A stretch of DNA of 64,000 bases. Origin: Pseudomonas sp. 21 (lineage in GTDB: Bacteria; Pseudomonadota; Gammaproteobacteria; Pseudomonadales; Pseudomonadaceae). Both the position numbers and the translations under genes were made by a program. Positions 54,722 through 63,533 of the stretch are shown piece by piece (the stretch's first letter is position 1; each line of letters opens with the position of its first letter). The stretch covers positions 38,516-102,515 of the forward strand of contig NZ_JYOA01000010.1 in NCBI RefSeq assembly GCF_000955805.1, given 5' to 3'. The notes under the pieces are model-generated. The model was not told the DNA's origin, made no database searches, and worked only from the letters and a program-made list of their open reading frames with translations.

Positions 54722-55153
54722 ATGAGAACCCTGCTGCCTTGCCTGGGCCTTGCCGCGCTGCTCGCCGGCACCTCTGCCGTTGCCGCCGATATCCCGCGTA
54801 CCCCGGCTCCGGAAGGCGCGAAGGTGTACTTCATCGAGCCGGCCGACGGTGCCACGGTGGACAAGACCTTCACCGTCAAATTCGGCCTCAAGGGCATGGG
54901 CGTTGCGCCCGCTGGCGTGGACTCGCCGGCCACCGGCCACCACCACCTGCTGATCGACCTCAAGGAGCAGCCGGCGATGAATATGCCGCTGCCGATGACC
55001 GACCAGATCAAACACTTCGGCAAGGGCCAGACCGAGACCCAGGTGACCCTGCCGCCGGGCAAGCACACCCTGCAACTGCTGGTGGGCGACAAGAACCACG
55101 TGCCGTTCGACCCGCCGGTGGAGTCGCAGCAGATCACCGTCACTGTGAAGTGA
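54722..55153 (+). CDS. Exported DUF4399 protein
   Basis: A 143-residue periplasmic protein: signal peptide (ending TSAVAA), then a single compact domain with VYFIEPADGATVDKTFTVKFGLKGMGV, TGHHHLLID and GKHTLQLLVGDKNH. The histidine cluster suggests metal binding, as proposed for DUF4399 domains, but this is not shown. A strong GAAGGAGAAG ribosome binding site precedes the ATG. Confidence 0.84.
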   Translation: MRTLLPCLGLAALLAGTSAVAADIPRTPAPEGAKVYFIEPADGATVDKTFTVKFGLKGMGVAPAGVDSPATGHHHLLIDLKEQPAMNMPLPMTDQIKHFGKGQTETQVTLPPGKHTLQLLVGDKNHVPFDPPVESQQITVTVK

Positions 55154-55192
55154 TGGCTGATTGATGCCGGGCTGGCATATGCGTGGGAGCGG

Positions 55193-55286
55193 ACTTCGTC
55201 CGCGATAGGTTTCGCATCGCATCGCATCGCATCGCATCGCGCCACATCGCGCCGGACGCCAATCGCGGACAGAGTCCGCTCCCACA
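55193..55286. repeat. REPIN of a second REP type with a TCGCA tandem array in its loop
   Basis: Inverted arms GTGGGAGCGGACTTCGTCCG and a slightly diverged reverse copy (TCGCGGACAGAGTCCGCTCCC). The loop carries five full TCGCA repeats plus TCGC (55212-55240). It lies between DUF4399 and the serA terminator. The REP family differs in sequence from the pairs at 31030 and 60576. Confidence 0.85.
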
Positions 55287-55313
55287 CGGTTCGACGCGCC
55301 GGAGTCAGACACA

Positions 55314-55341
55314 AAAAAGGAGGCCCGAAGGCCTCCTTTTT
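55314..55341 (-). terminator. Terminator downstream of serA
   Basis: A perfect 12-bp stem, AAAAAGGAGGCC / GGCCTCCTTTTT, with loop CGAA. It terminates serA on the minus strand (TTTTT after the stem) and also works in reverse. Confidence 0.9.
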
Positions 55342-55359
55342 CTTTACCGCAATCAGCGC

Positions 55360-56589
55360 TTAGAACAGAACGCGGCTGCGGATGGTGCCGTTGACGTGCT
55401 GCAGTTTCTCCAGCGCCAGGTCCGAGTACTCGGCGTCGACGTCGATCACCACGTAGCCGACCTTGTCGTTGGTCTGCAGGTACTGGCCGGAAATGTTGAT
55501 GCCGTTGTCCGCGAACACCTTGTTGATCTCGCTCATCACACCCGGGATGTTCTCGTGGATGTGCAGCAGGCGGTGCTTGCCCGGGTGCGACGGCAGGGCC
55601 ACTTCCGGGAAGTTGACGGAAGATACCGAGGTACCGTTGTCGCTGTACTTGACCAGCTTCTCGGCCACTTCCAGGCCGATGTTGGCCTGGGCTTCGGCGG
55701 TGGAGCCGCCGATGTGCGGGGTCAGGATCACGCGATCCAGGCCACGCAGCGGGCTTTCGAACTCGTCGTCGTTGGACTTGGGCTCGACCGGGAACACGTC
55801 GATGGCGGCGCCGATCAGGTGCTCGTCCTTGATCGCGGCGGCCAGGTGGTCCAGCTCGACCACGGTGCCACGGGCGGCGTTGATCAGGATGCCGCCTTTC
55901 TTGATGGCGCGGATTTCCTTCTCGCCGATCATCCACTGGGTGGACGGCAGTTCCGGCACGTGCAGCGAGACGATGTCGGACATGCCGAGCAGCTCGTGCA
56001 GGTTGCCGACCTGCTGGGCGTTACCCAGCGGCAGCTTGGTCACGGTGTCGTAGAAGAACACCTGCATGCCCAGCGCCTCGGCCAGGACCGAGAGCTGGGT
56101 GCCGATCGAGCCGTAGCCGACGATGCCCAGCTTCTTGCCGCGGATCTCGAAGGAGTTGGCTGCGGACTTGATCCAGCCGCCGCGGTGGCAGGAGGCGTTC
56201 TTCTCCGGAATGCCGCGCAGCAGCAGGATGGCTTCGGCCAGCACCAGTTCGGCGACCGAGCGGGTGTTGGAGTAGGGCGCGTTGAACACGGCGATGCCGC
56301 GCTCGCGGGCCGCATTCAGGTCGACCTGGTTGGTACCGATGCAGAAGCAACCCACCGCGATCAGTTTCTTGGCCGCGTCGAAGACTTCTTCGGTCAGCTG
56401 GGTGCGGGAGCGGATACCGATGAAGTGGGCATCGGCAATCTTTTCCTTCAGCTCGTCACCGGACAGTGCGGTCTTGAGGTACTCGATGTTGGAGTAGCCG
56501 GCCGCCTTGAGGGTGTCGACGGCGTTCTGGTGCACGCCTTCAAGGAGAAGGAATTTGATCTTGCTCTTGTCGAGAGAAGTCTTGCTCAT
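55360..56589 (-). CDS. serA: SerA, D-3-phosphoglycerate dehydrogenase
   Basis: A 409-residue enzyme that starts L-serine synthesis by oxidising 3-phosphoglycerate. The NAD-binding motif is GIVGYGSIGTQLSVLAEALG. The catalytic Arg/Glu/His residues lie in NAARGTVVE, LTPHIGGSTAEAQ and nearby. A C-terminal ACT domain (about 335-409) should bind serine for feedback control. The length equals the E. coli type. SerA also reduces 2-oxoglutarate to D-2-hydroxyglutarate, and the divergent neighbour disposes of that product. Confidence 0.96.
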   Translation of the reverse strand: MSKTSLDKSKIKFLLLEGVHQNAVDTLKAAGYSNIEYLKTALSGDELKEKIADAHFIGIRSRTQLTEEVFDAAKKLIAVGCFCIGTNQVDLNAARERGIAVFNAPYSNTRSVAELVLAEAILLLRGIPEKNASCHRGGWIKSAANSFEIRGKKLGIVGYGSIGTQLSVLAEALGMQVFFYDTVTKLPLGNAQQVGNLHELLGMSDIVSLHVPELPSTQWMIGEKEIRAIKKGGILINAARGTVVELDHLAAAIKDEHLIGAAIDVFPVEPKSNDDEFESPLRGLDRVILTPHIGGSTAEAQANIGLEVAEKLVKYSDNGTSVSSVNFPEVALPSHPGKHRLLHIHENIPGVMSEINKVFADNGINISGQYLQTNDKVGYVVIDVDAEYSDLALEKLQHVNGTIRSRVLF

Positions 56590-56779
56590 CTGCTTTGAAC
56601 CTGTAGTCCCGGGATGTGGCGAGAAATTGAACAGCTCAGGCCGGACCGGCCGGTGCCAAGCTTGGCGCCAGGTGGCGATCTGCGTGGGGTGCGTATGCTA
56701 GCATGTTCTCCCTTTTCCTTGCCCGGTTGCGACCTGAGCTGTTCTCAGGACGACCATGAACCATTTGAGAGTTCCTCCA

Positions 56780-58174
56780 ATGACCCGCGACGCCCTGATC
56801 GAATCGCTCAAGCCCCTGCTGGATGCCGGGAAGCTGCTGACAGACGCCGATTCCCTCGACACCTACGGCAAGGATTGGACCAAGCATTTCGCCCCGGCAC
56901 CCCTGGCGATCGCCTTCCCCAAGAGCACCGAGCAGGTCCAGGCCATCGTCCGCTGGGCCAATGAGCACAAGGTCGCGCTGGTTCCCTCCGGTGGCCGCAC
57001 CGGGCTCTCCGCCGCTGCCGTCGCGGCCAATGGCGAAGTGGTCGTGGCCTTCGACTACATGAACAAGATCGTCGAATTCAACGAATTCGACCGCACCGCG
57101 GTTTGCCAGCCGGGCGTGATCACCAAGCAGCTGCAGACCTTCGCCGAAGAGCACGGCCTCTATTACCCGGTGGACTTCGCCTCGTCGGGTTCCAGCCAGA
57201 TCGGCGGCAACATCGGCACCAATGCCGGCGGGATCAAGGTCATTCGCTACGGCATGACCCGCAACTGGGTAGCCGGCATGAAGGTCGTCACCGGCAAGGG
57301 CGACCTGCTGGAGCTGAACAAGGACCTGATCAAGAACGCCACCGGCTACGACCTGCGCCAGCTGTTCATCGGCGCCGAAGGCACCCTGGGCTTCGTGGTC
57401 GAGGCCACCATGCGCCTGGAGCGCCAGCCGAAGAACCTCACCGCGATGGTCCTCGGCACCCCGGACTTCGATTCGATCATGCCGGTGCTGCATGCCTTCC
57501 AGAGCAAGCTGGACCTGACCGCCTTCGAGTTCTTCTCCGACAAGGCCCTGGCCAAGATCATGGCCCGTGGCGACGTGCCGCCGGCCTTCGAGACCGACTG
57601 CCCGTTCTACGCGCTGCTGGAATTCGAGGCGACCACCGAGGAAGTGGCCAACGAGGCGCTGGCGACTTTCGAACATTGTGTAGAGCAGGGCTGGGTGCTG
57701 GACGGCGTGATGAGCCAGAGCGAGCAGCAGCTGCAGAACCTGTGGAAGCTGCGCGAGTACATCTCCGAGACCATCTCCCACTGGACGCCGTACAAGAACG
57801 ACATCTCGGTCACCGTCAGCAAGGTCCCGGCCTTCCTCAAGGACATCGACACCATCGTCGAAGCCAACTACCCCGACTTTGAAGTCGTGTGGTTCGGCCA
57901 CATCGGCGACGGCAACCTGCACCTGAATATCCTCAAGCCCGAGAACCTGAGCAAGGACGAGTTCTTCGCCAAGTGCGCGACCGTCAACAAGTGGGTGTTC
58001 GAGACCGTGCAGAAGTACAACGGCTCGATCTCCGCCGAGCACGGCGTGGGCATGACCAAGCGCGATTACCTGGGTTACTCTCGCTCCGAGGCTGAAATCG
58101 GCTACATGAAGGCGGTCAAGGCGGTGTTCGACCCGAACGGGATCATGAACCCCGGCAAGATCTTCGCCGAGTAA
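56780..58174 (+). CDS. d2hgdh: D-2-hydroxyglutarate dehydrogenase (FAD-linked)
   Basis: A 464-residue flavoprotein of the FAD-binding type 4 family that oxidises D-2-hydroxyglutarate back to 2-oxoglutarate. FAD contacts are in PSGGRTGLSAAAV and SSGSSQIGGNIGTNAGG. The metal-binding histidines are in GHIGDGNLHLN and SAEHGVGMTK. In Pseudomonas stutzeri this enzyme was shown to support serine synthesis by pulling the SerA reaction, and the divergent serA here is the same arrangement. An upstream in-frame ATG at 56756 would add eight residues. I prefer 56780 (MTRDALIESL) because it gives the usual length. Confidence 0.91.
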   Translation: MTRDALIESLKPLLDAGKLLTDADSLDTYGKDWTKHFAPAPLAIAFPKSTEQVQAIVRWANEHKVALVPSGGRTGLSAAAVAANGEVVVAFDYMNKIVEFNEFDRTAVCQPGVITKQLQTFAEEHGLYYPVDFASSGSSQIGGNIGTNAGGIKVIRYGMTRNWVAGMKVVTGKGDLLELNKDLIKNATGYDLRQLFIGAEGTLGFVVEATMRLERQPKNLTAMVLGTPDFDSIMPVLHAFQSKLDLTAFEFFSDKALAKIMARGDVPPAFETDCPFYALLEFEATTEEVANEALATFEHCVEQGWVLDGVMSQSEQQLQNLWKLREYISETISHWTPYKNDISVTVSKVPAFLKDIDTIVEANYPDFEVVWFGHIGDGNLHLNILKPENLSKDEFFAKCATVNKWVFETVQKYNGSISAEHGVGMTKRDYLGYSRSEAEIGYMKAVKAVFDPNGIMNPGKIFAE

Positions 58175-58190
58175 GTCGCAGCATATCTGG

Positions 58191-58227
58191 AAGGGCCGGC
58201 TCTTCGGATAGAGGGGCCGGCCCTTCG
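58191..58227 (+). terminator. Terminator after the D-2-hydroxyglutarate dehydrogenase gene
   Basis: A perfect 10-bp stem, AAGGGCCGGC / GCCGGCCCTT, around a 15-base loop, 16 bp after the stop. The U-run is minimal. Confidence 0.65.
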
Positions 58228-58334
58228 CACGTCAGCGCCACGGGAAGTGGCGCGTGCGCCGGCAGGATGCGGGCAACTGCGCGGGATCACGAGCCCCGTG
58301 CGGATCATCTCTTCCATGCGTTCAGGAGTCGGTC

Positions 58335-59000
58335 ATGAGTTACCAGCATCAGTACGTCGATGGCACCCCGATCCATTTCACCCTGGGCAAGGTGGTCTGC
58401 GTCGGCCGCAACTACGCGGAGCACGCCAAGGAGCTGAACAACCCGGTGCCGACCGAGCCGCTGCTGTTCATCAAGCCCGGTTCCTGCACCGTGTCGCAGG
58501 CCGGTGGCTTCGCCATCCCGGAAGACCGTGGCTCGGTGCACTACGAGGCGGAAATCGCCGTGCTGATCGGCAAGCCGCTGTCGCGCAAGCCGAGCGCCGA
58601 GGAAGTGCTGGACGCCATTTCCGGCTACGCCCCGGCGCTGGACCTGACCCTGCGTGACGTGCAGGCCAAGCTGAAGGAAAAGGGCCTGCCGTGGGAGCTG
58701 GCCAAGTCCTTCGACGGCGCCTTCGTGCTGGCGCCCTTCGTCAGCGCGGACCACTTCCCGGACCCGACCGACATCGGCATCCGCCTGGTGATCGACGGCG
58801 AAGTCCGCCAGGACGGCAACAGCCGCGACATGCTCAACCCCATCGTGCCGCTGATCCAGCACATCTGCGGGCACTTCTCGCTGCAGCCGGGCGACGTGGT
58901 CTCCACCGGCACCCCGGTCGGCGTCGGCCCGCTCAAGAGCGGCAGCGACGTGGTGCTGGAACTTCCCGGCGCCAGTCGATTCGAAAGCCGCGTGCTTTAA
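58335..59000 (+). CDS. Fumarylacetoacetate hydrolase-family protein
   Basis: A 221-residue FAH-fold protein. VVCVGRNYAEHAKEL is at about 17-31. The metal-binding acidic residues are in VHYEAEIAVLIG and the SFDGAFVLAPF segment, and TGTPVGVGPLKSGSDVVLEL is close to the end. It may act as an oxaloacetate or acylpyruvate hydrolase, as YcgM-type proteins do. The exact substrate is not known. CAGGAG precedes the ATG at 58335. Confidence 0.88.
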   Translation: MSYQHQYVDGTPIHFTLGKVVCVGRNYAEHAKELNNPVPTEPLLFIKPGSCTVSQAGGFAIPEDRGSVHYEAEIAVLIGKPLSRKPSAEEVLDAISGYAPALDLTLRDVQAKLKEKGLPWELAKSFDGAFVLAPFVSADHFPDPTDIGIRLVIDGEVRQDGNSRDMLNPIVPLIQHICGHFSLQPGDVVSTGTPVGVGPLKSGSDVVLELPGASRFESRVL

Positions 59001-59014
59001 CTTCGTTGTCCCGC

Positions 59015-59046
59015 CGAAGGCCGCCGTTTGTGCGGCCTTCGCTTGT
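59015..59046 (+). terminator. Terminator after the FAH-family gene
   Basis: A perfect 10-bp stem, CGAAGGCCGC / GCGGCCTTCG, with a 7-base loop, followed by CTTGTT. Confidence 0.7.
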
Positions 59047-59084
59047 TGCGGGGCACCTTGCCGTGCTGACCAACAAGAGTCGTC

Positions 59085-60005
59085 ATGACCATGTCCATCC
59101 TTCGTCCTCGCTGGCTGCTGCTGGCCCTGCTGTTCATCCTGGTGGTGCTCGGCTACCTGACGTCCCGCTTCCACTGGGATGACCGCGCGCGCCTCTGGCT
59201 GCGCGAACAGGACACCAGCGCCCAGGCGCGCTCGGAAAGCATCTGGTTGCCCGGTTACCGGGCGGTGATCCAGGCCAAGCCGCTCAAGGGGGGTATCGAG
59301 GGGCAGGAGACCTCCGACCTGGCCTACAACCCGGTGACTCGCACCTTGTTCACCGTGACCGGCAAGAAGCCGCTGCTGGCCGAGCTGTCGCTCACCGGTG
59401 ACGTACTGCGGGTGATCCCGCTGCTGGGCATGTCGAACCCCGAGGGCGTGGCGGTGCTGGAGAACGGCAATATCGCCGTGACCGACGAGCGCCAGAATTC
59501 GTTGACCATCTTCCACGTCGACCCGCAGACCCGCGAGCTGAGCACCGCGAAGCTGTCCAGCTTCGATCTCGGTCCGCGCGGCAAGAAGAACAAGGGCATC
59601 GAGGGCATCGCCTGGGATCCCCGCCAGCATCGCCTGGTGCTGGGACAGGAACGTGACCCGCTGGCGCTGTTCAGCCTCGCCAGCGATGGCGGGGCCAGCC
59701 TGAGCGGTGCGCTGCAGCCGATGCCCAGCGACCTGTTGATGACCAACGTCTCGGCGCTGAGCATCGACCCGCGCACCGGCCATACCCTGGTGTTGTCGGC
59801 GGAGTCACACCTGCTGCTGGAGCTGGACGAGAAGGGCGAACCGATCAGCTTCATCAGCCTGCTCGGCGGGCTCAACGGCCTGGACGACCGCATTCCGCGC
59901 GCCGAGGGCGTGGCCATCGACGAGCAGGGCACCATCTACATGGTCAGCGAGCCGGACCTGTTCTACGTGTTCAAGCGCGAGGCGCAGGCGGACAAGGTGG
60001 ATTGA
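59085..60005 (+). CDS. SdiA-regulated-domain (YjiK-like) membrane-anchored protein
   Basis: A 306-residue protein with one N-terminal helix (WLLLALLFILVVLGYLTS) and a beta-propeller-like periplasmic part. It has repeating motifs such as GQETSDLAYNPVTRTLFTVTG, NPEGVAVLENGNIAVTDER, KGIEGIAWDPRQHRLVLGQE and AEGVAIDEQGTIYMVSEPD. This is the SdiA-regulated / YjiK pattern. Function is unknown in Pseudomonas. It could also start at the second methionine (59091). Confidence 0.85.
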   Translation: MTMSILRPRWLLLALLFILVVLGYLTSRFHWDDRARLWLREQDTSAQARSESIWLPGYRAVIQAKPLKGGIEGQETSDLAYNPVTRTLFTVTGKKPLLAELSLTGDVLRVIPLLGMSNPEGVAVLENGNIAVTDERQNSLTIFHVDPQTRELSTAKLSSFDLGPRGKKNKGIEGIAWDPRQHRLVLGQERDPLALFSLASDGGASLSGALQPMPSDLLMTNVSALSIDPRTGHTLVLSAESHLLLELDEKGEPISFISLLGGLNGLDDRIPRAEGVAIDEQGTIYMVSEPDLFYVFKREAQADKVD

Positions 60006-60035
60006 CCTGGGTCGGGGAAAGGGGCTTCGGCGGCT

Positions 60036-60051
60036 TTAAGGTTGGGTTAAG
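60036..60051 (+). promoter_or_regulatory. BqsR/CarR-type site TTAAG-N6-TTAAG upstream of carO
   Basis: TTAAGGTTGGGTTAAG is an exact match to the tandem TTAAG-N6-TTAAG motif reported for the response regulator BqsR (also called CarR). It lies 71 bp upstream of the carO start. CarO is known as a target of this calcium/iron-responsive system in P. aeruginosa, so the site is probably functional. Confidence 0.75.
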
Positions 60052-60122
60052 TCCGGATTCAGGCTGATTTCAGTCATTGGTCCTAAGCTGAACCCATCGA
60101 AAACGCCCCAGGAGGCACTTCC

Positions 60123-60506
60123 ATGAAACTGACTCACCTCCCGCTGATCGCCGCCGTTGGCCTGTTCTCCACCGTCACTTTCGCCGCTGGCGGCTATACC
60201 GGCCCGGGCAGCGATGCCCAGCCCGCCGCTGCCAGCGCTGGCCAGATCACCACGGTGAAGCAGGCCCAGGCCGCTGCCGACGACACCAAGGTCGTACTCG
60301 AAGGCACCATCACCAAGCGCATCAGCAGCGAGCACTACGAGTTCAAGGACGCCACCGGCAGCATCCAGGTCGAGATCGACAACGAGGACTGGCCGGCGGG
60401 TACTTCGGTCTCCGAGAACACCAAGGTGCGCCTGACCGGTGAAGTCGATCACCACAAGCAGAAGCCCACCGACATCGACGTGGACCGCGTGGAAATCCTC
60501 CAGTAA
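60123..60506 (+). CDS. carO: CarO, periplasmic OB-fold (BOF/YgiW) protein
   Basis: A 127-residue exported protein: signal peptide (ending VTFA) and one OB-fold domain of the YgiW type (VKQAQAAADDTKVVLEGTITKRI, YEFKDATGSIQVEIDNEDW, VRLTGEVDHHKQKPTDIDVDRVEIL). In P. aeruginosa PA0320 is CarO, which helps to keep intracellular calcium low and responds to CarSR/BqsSR. The upstream TTAAG repeat supports the same control. CAGGAGG precedes the ATG. Confidence 0.88.
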   Translation: MKLTHLPLIAAVGLFSTVTFAAGGYTGPGSDAQPAAASAGQITTVKQAQAAADDTKVVLEGTITKRISSEHYEFKDATGSIQVEIDNEDWPAGTSVSENTKVRLTGEVDHHKQKPTDIDVDRVEILQ

Positions 60507-60516
60507 TCCACGCTCG

Positions 60517-60560
60517 AAAAAAAGCCGCGCCGGGAACCCCATCCCCGGCGCGGCTTTTTT
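60517..60560. terminator. Bidirectional terminator after carO
   Basis: A long GC stem, GCCGCGCCGGG / CCCGGCGCGGC, flanked by an A-run and six Ts. Confidence 0.92.
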
Positions 60561-60575
60561 GCTTTTTGGCTTTTC

Positions 60576-60665
60576 TGTAGGAGCGAGCTTGCTCGCGAAC
60601 ATCTCCTGGCAAACGCCGGGTTATCCAGCGGGTTGCCACCGTTCGCGAGCAAGCTCGCTCCTACA
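60576..60665. repeat. REPIN (paired REP sequences)
   Basis: Inverted copies of GTAGGAGCGAGCTTGCTCGC separated by about 40 bp, in the gap between convergent carO and the amidohydrolase gene. The arms are identical to those at 31030-31097. The loop differs. Confidence 0.9.
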
Positions 60666-60673
60666 AACTGCCC

Positions 60674-61705
<1,032 letters not shown>

Positions 61706-61760
61706 CACGCGCTCCTGAGGGCGCCTCCGGGCGCCCGTTGGGTTCTGGATAGCTCTGCCG

Positions 61761-63146
61761 TCAGGCGTTTTCCTCGAAGTTCACACTCGGTGCCTTGCGA
61801 CGGAAGCCGCCGGTATGCACCGCCAGGTAAGCGAAGCCGACCGCGAACCAGCTCAGGCCGACGACCAGCGTCAGCTGCGAGAGGCTGGTCCACAGCCACA
61901 GGGTCAGGCACAGGCCGATGAACGGGATGGCGCCGTACAGCAGGACGTTCTTCGCGCCGCGACGGCGCTCCACGCCCAGGTAGGTGCGGATCACCGCCAG
62001 GTTGACCACGGAGAAGGCCACCAGCGCGCCGAAGCTGATCATCGAGGCGAGGGTGGTCAGGTCCAGCACGACCGCCAGCAGGGACACTGCCGAGACCACC
62101 AGGATCGCCACCACCGGGGTCTGGAAGCGTGCGTGCAGGGTGCCGAACAGGCTGCGCGGCAGGATGCCGTCACGGCCCATGGTGAAGATGATGCGCGATA
62201 CCGAGGCCTGGGACGCCAGCGCCGAGCCGATGCAGCCGGCGATGTAGGCGGAGGTGAAGAAGTTGCCGAGGAACTGGCCGCCGGCCTTGAGCATCACTTC
62301 GTTGGCTGCCGAGTCGGCGTTCTGGAACACGCTGCCGGGGAACACCAGCTGGCTGATGATCGCCAGCAGGGTGAACATCAGGCCGGCGATGACGGTGGTG
62401 ATGATGATCGCGCGGGGGATGTCGCGGCGGGCGTCGCGGGTTTCCTCGGCCATGGTGGATACGGCGTCGAAGCCCAGGAACGACAGGCACAGCACCGCGG
62501 CGCCGGCCATCAGCGGGGCGAACCCTGGCTGGGTGCCGTCACCGACGAAGGGCAGGCTGAAGTCGATCGCCGCGCCGCCGGCCAGGGTCTTGATCGACAT
62601 GATCACGAACACCACGATGAACACCAGCTGCGCGCCGACGATGACGTTGCTCATGCCGGCGACCTGGCTGATGCCGACCACGTTGAGCACGGTCACCAGG
62701 GCAATGGAGGCGACCACGAACATCCAGGCCGGGATTTCCGGGAAGGCGATGTTCATGAACAGGCCGATGAGCAGGTAGTTGATCATCGGCAGGAACAGGT
62801 AGTCGAGCAGCAGCGACCAGCCGGACAGGAAGCCGACTACCGGGCCGAAGCTCAGGCTGGTGTAGGAGTACGCAGAACCGGAGATCGGATACTTGCGCAC
62901 CATGAAGCTGTAGGACGCGGCGGTGAACAGCATCGCCAGCAGGGTGATCAGGTAGGCGGTGGCGGTGCGGCCGCCAGTCATTTCGGTGACCACGCCGTAG
63001 GTGGTGAACATGGTCAGCGGGACCATGTAGACCAGGCCGAAGAAGACCAGGGCGGGCAGGCCCAGGACGCGTTTCAGGCGGGCGTCGGCGTTGGCCGGGG
63101 TGCCCTGTTGGGTGTGAGCTGTGCTGGCGCTGTGTTGGCTGGCCAT
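61761..63146 (-). CDS. APC-superfamily amino acid/polyamine permease (PuuP-like)
   Basis: A 461-residue secondary transporter with 12 hydrophobic helices after a polar N-terminus (MASQHSASTAHTQQG). GLVYMVPLTMFTTYGVVTEMTGG forms helix 1, and GSAYSYTSLSFGPVVGFLSGWSLLLDYLFLPMINYL covers helices 3-4. Its neighbours (acetylpolyamine amidohydrolase, PotF-like protein) suggest a polyamine or acetylpolyamine substrate, but this is inference. The start at 63146 has GAGGA upstream. The frame extends 45 codons further without family likeness. Confidence 0.87.
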   Translation of the reverse strand: MASQHSASTAHTQQGTPANADARLKRVLGLPALVFFGLVYMVPLTMFTTYGVVTEMTGGRTATAYLITLLAMLFTAASYSFMVRKYPISGSAYSYTSLSFGPVVGFLSGWSLLLDYLFLPMINYLLIGLFMNIAFPEIPAWMFVVASIALVTVLNVVGISQVAGMSNVIVGAQLVFIVVFVIMSIKTLAGGAAIDFSLPFVGDGTQPGFAPLMAGAAVLCLSFLGFDAVSTMAEETRDARRDIPRAIIITTVIAGLMFTLLAIISQLVFPGSVFQNADSAANEVMLKAGGQFLGNFFTSAYIAGCIGSALASQASVSRIIFTMGRDGILPRSLFGTLHARFQTPVVAILVVSAVSLLAVVLDLTTLASMISFGALVAFSVVNLAVIRTYLGVERRRGAKNVLLYGAIPFIGLCLTLWLWTSLSQLTLVVGLSWFAVGFAYLAVHTGGFRRKAPSVNFEENA

Positions 63147-63533
63147 GGGGGAATCCTCGCGATTGTTGTTGTCTTGCGGGCGGGCGGCGTTCGGTGGCCG
63201 TCCTGAAGTCATCGGCTTGCGGCTCAGCCGCAGCGATGACGACGCGCGAGGAATGAGGGTGTTTGCTGCAGGGTGACGCAAAAGCTGGTCATGGGCGTTC
63301 TCGGGGCATTTGTTCTTGTGGATAACGCGCTCGCGTTCCCTCGGGAAATCCCTGCGCCATCGTCGATGGCACCGGGGCTGGCCGCCTTTCCAGCCGCTCC
63401 CTGCGCGAGCCGCCCGACTCTAGCAACCGAGGTCACCGGGCAGAACCCTGCAAAGGGTCAAAAAGGGATCGAAATGGCCAAAATGGCTGTCAGGGTCGCC
63501 CGGCGCGCACCGCCGCGCCGGGTGACCTCCCGG
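63147..63533. other. Intergenic region upstream of the APC permease
   Basis: About 390 bp between two minus-strand genes. It should hold the permease promoter. A GC hairpin (63499-63522) lies at the end next to the PotF-like gene. I see no gene or recognisable operator. Confidence 0.5.
63499..63522 (-). terminator. GC hairpin after the PotF-like gene
   Basis: A perfect 9-bp stem, CCCGGCGCG / CGCGCCGGG, with a 6-base loop, 11 bp beyond the stop. An outer GGT / ACC pairing is possible. The U-tract on the minus strand is poor. Confidence 0.55.

Noticed and set aside
55212-55240. TCGCA tandem repeats considered as a CRISPR fragment
   Set aside because: The unit is only 5 bp with no spacers. It is a microsatellite inside a REPIN.
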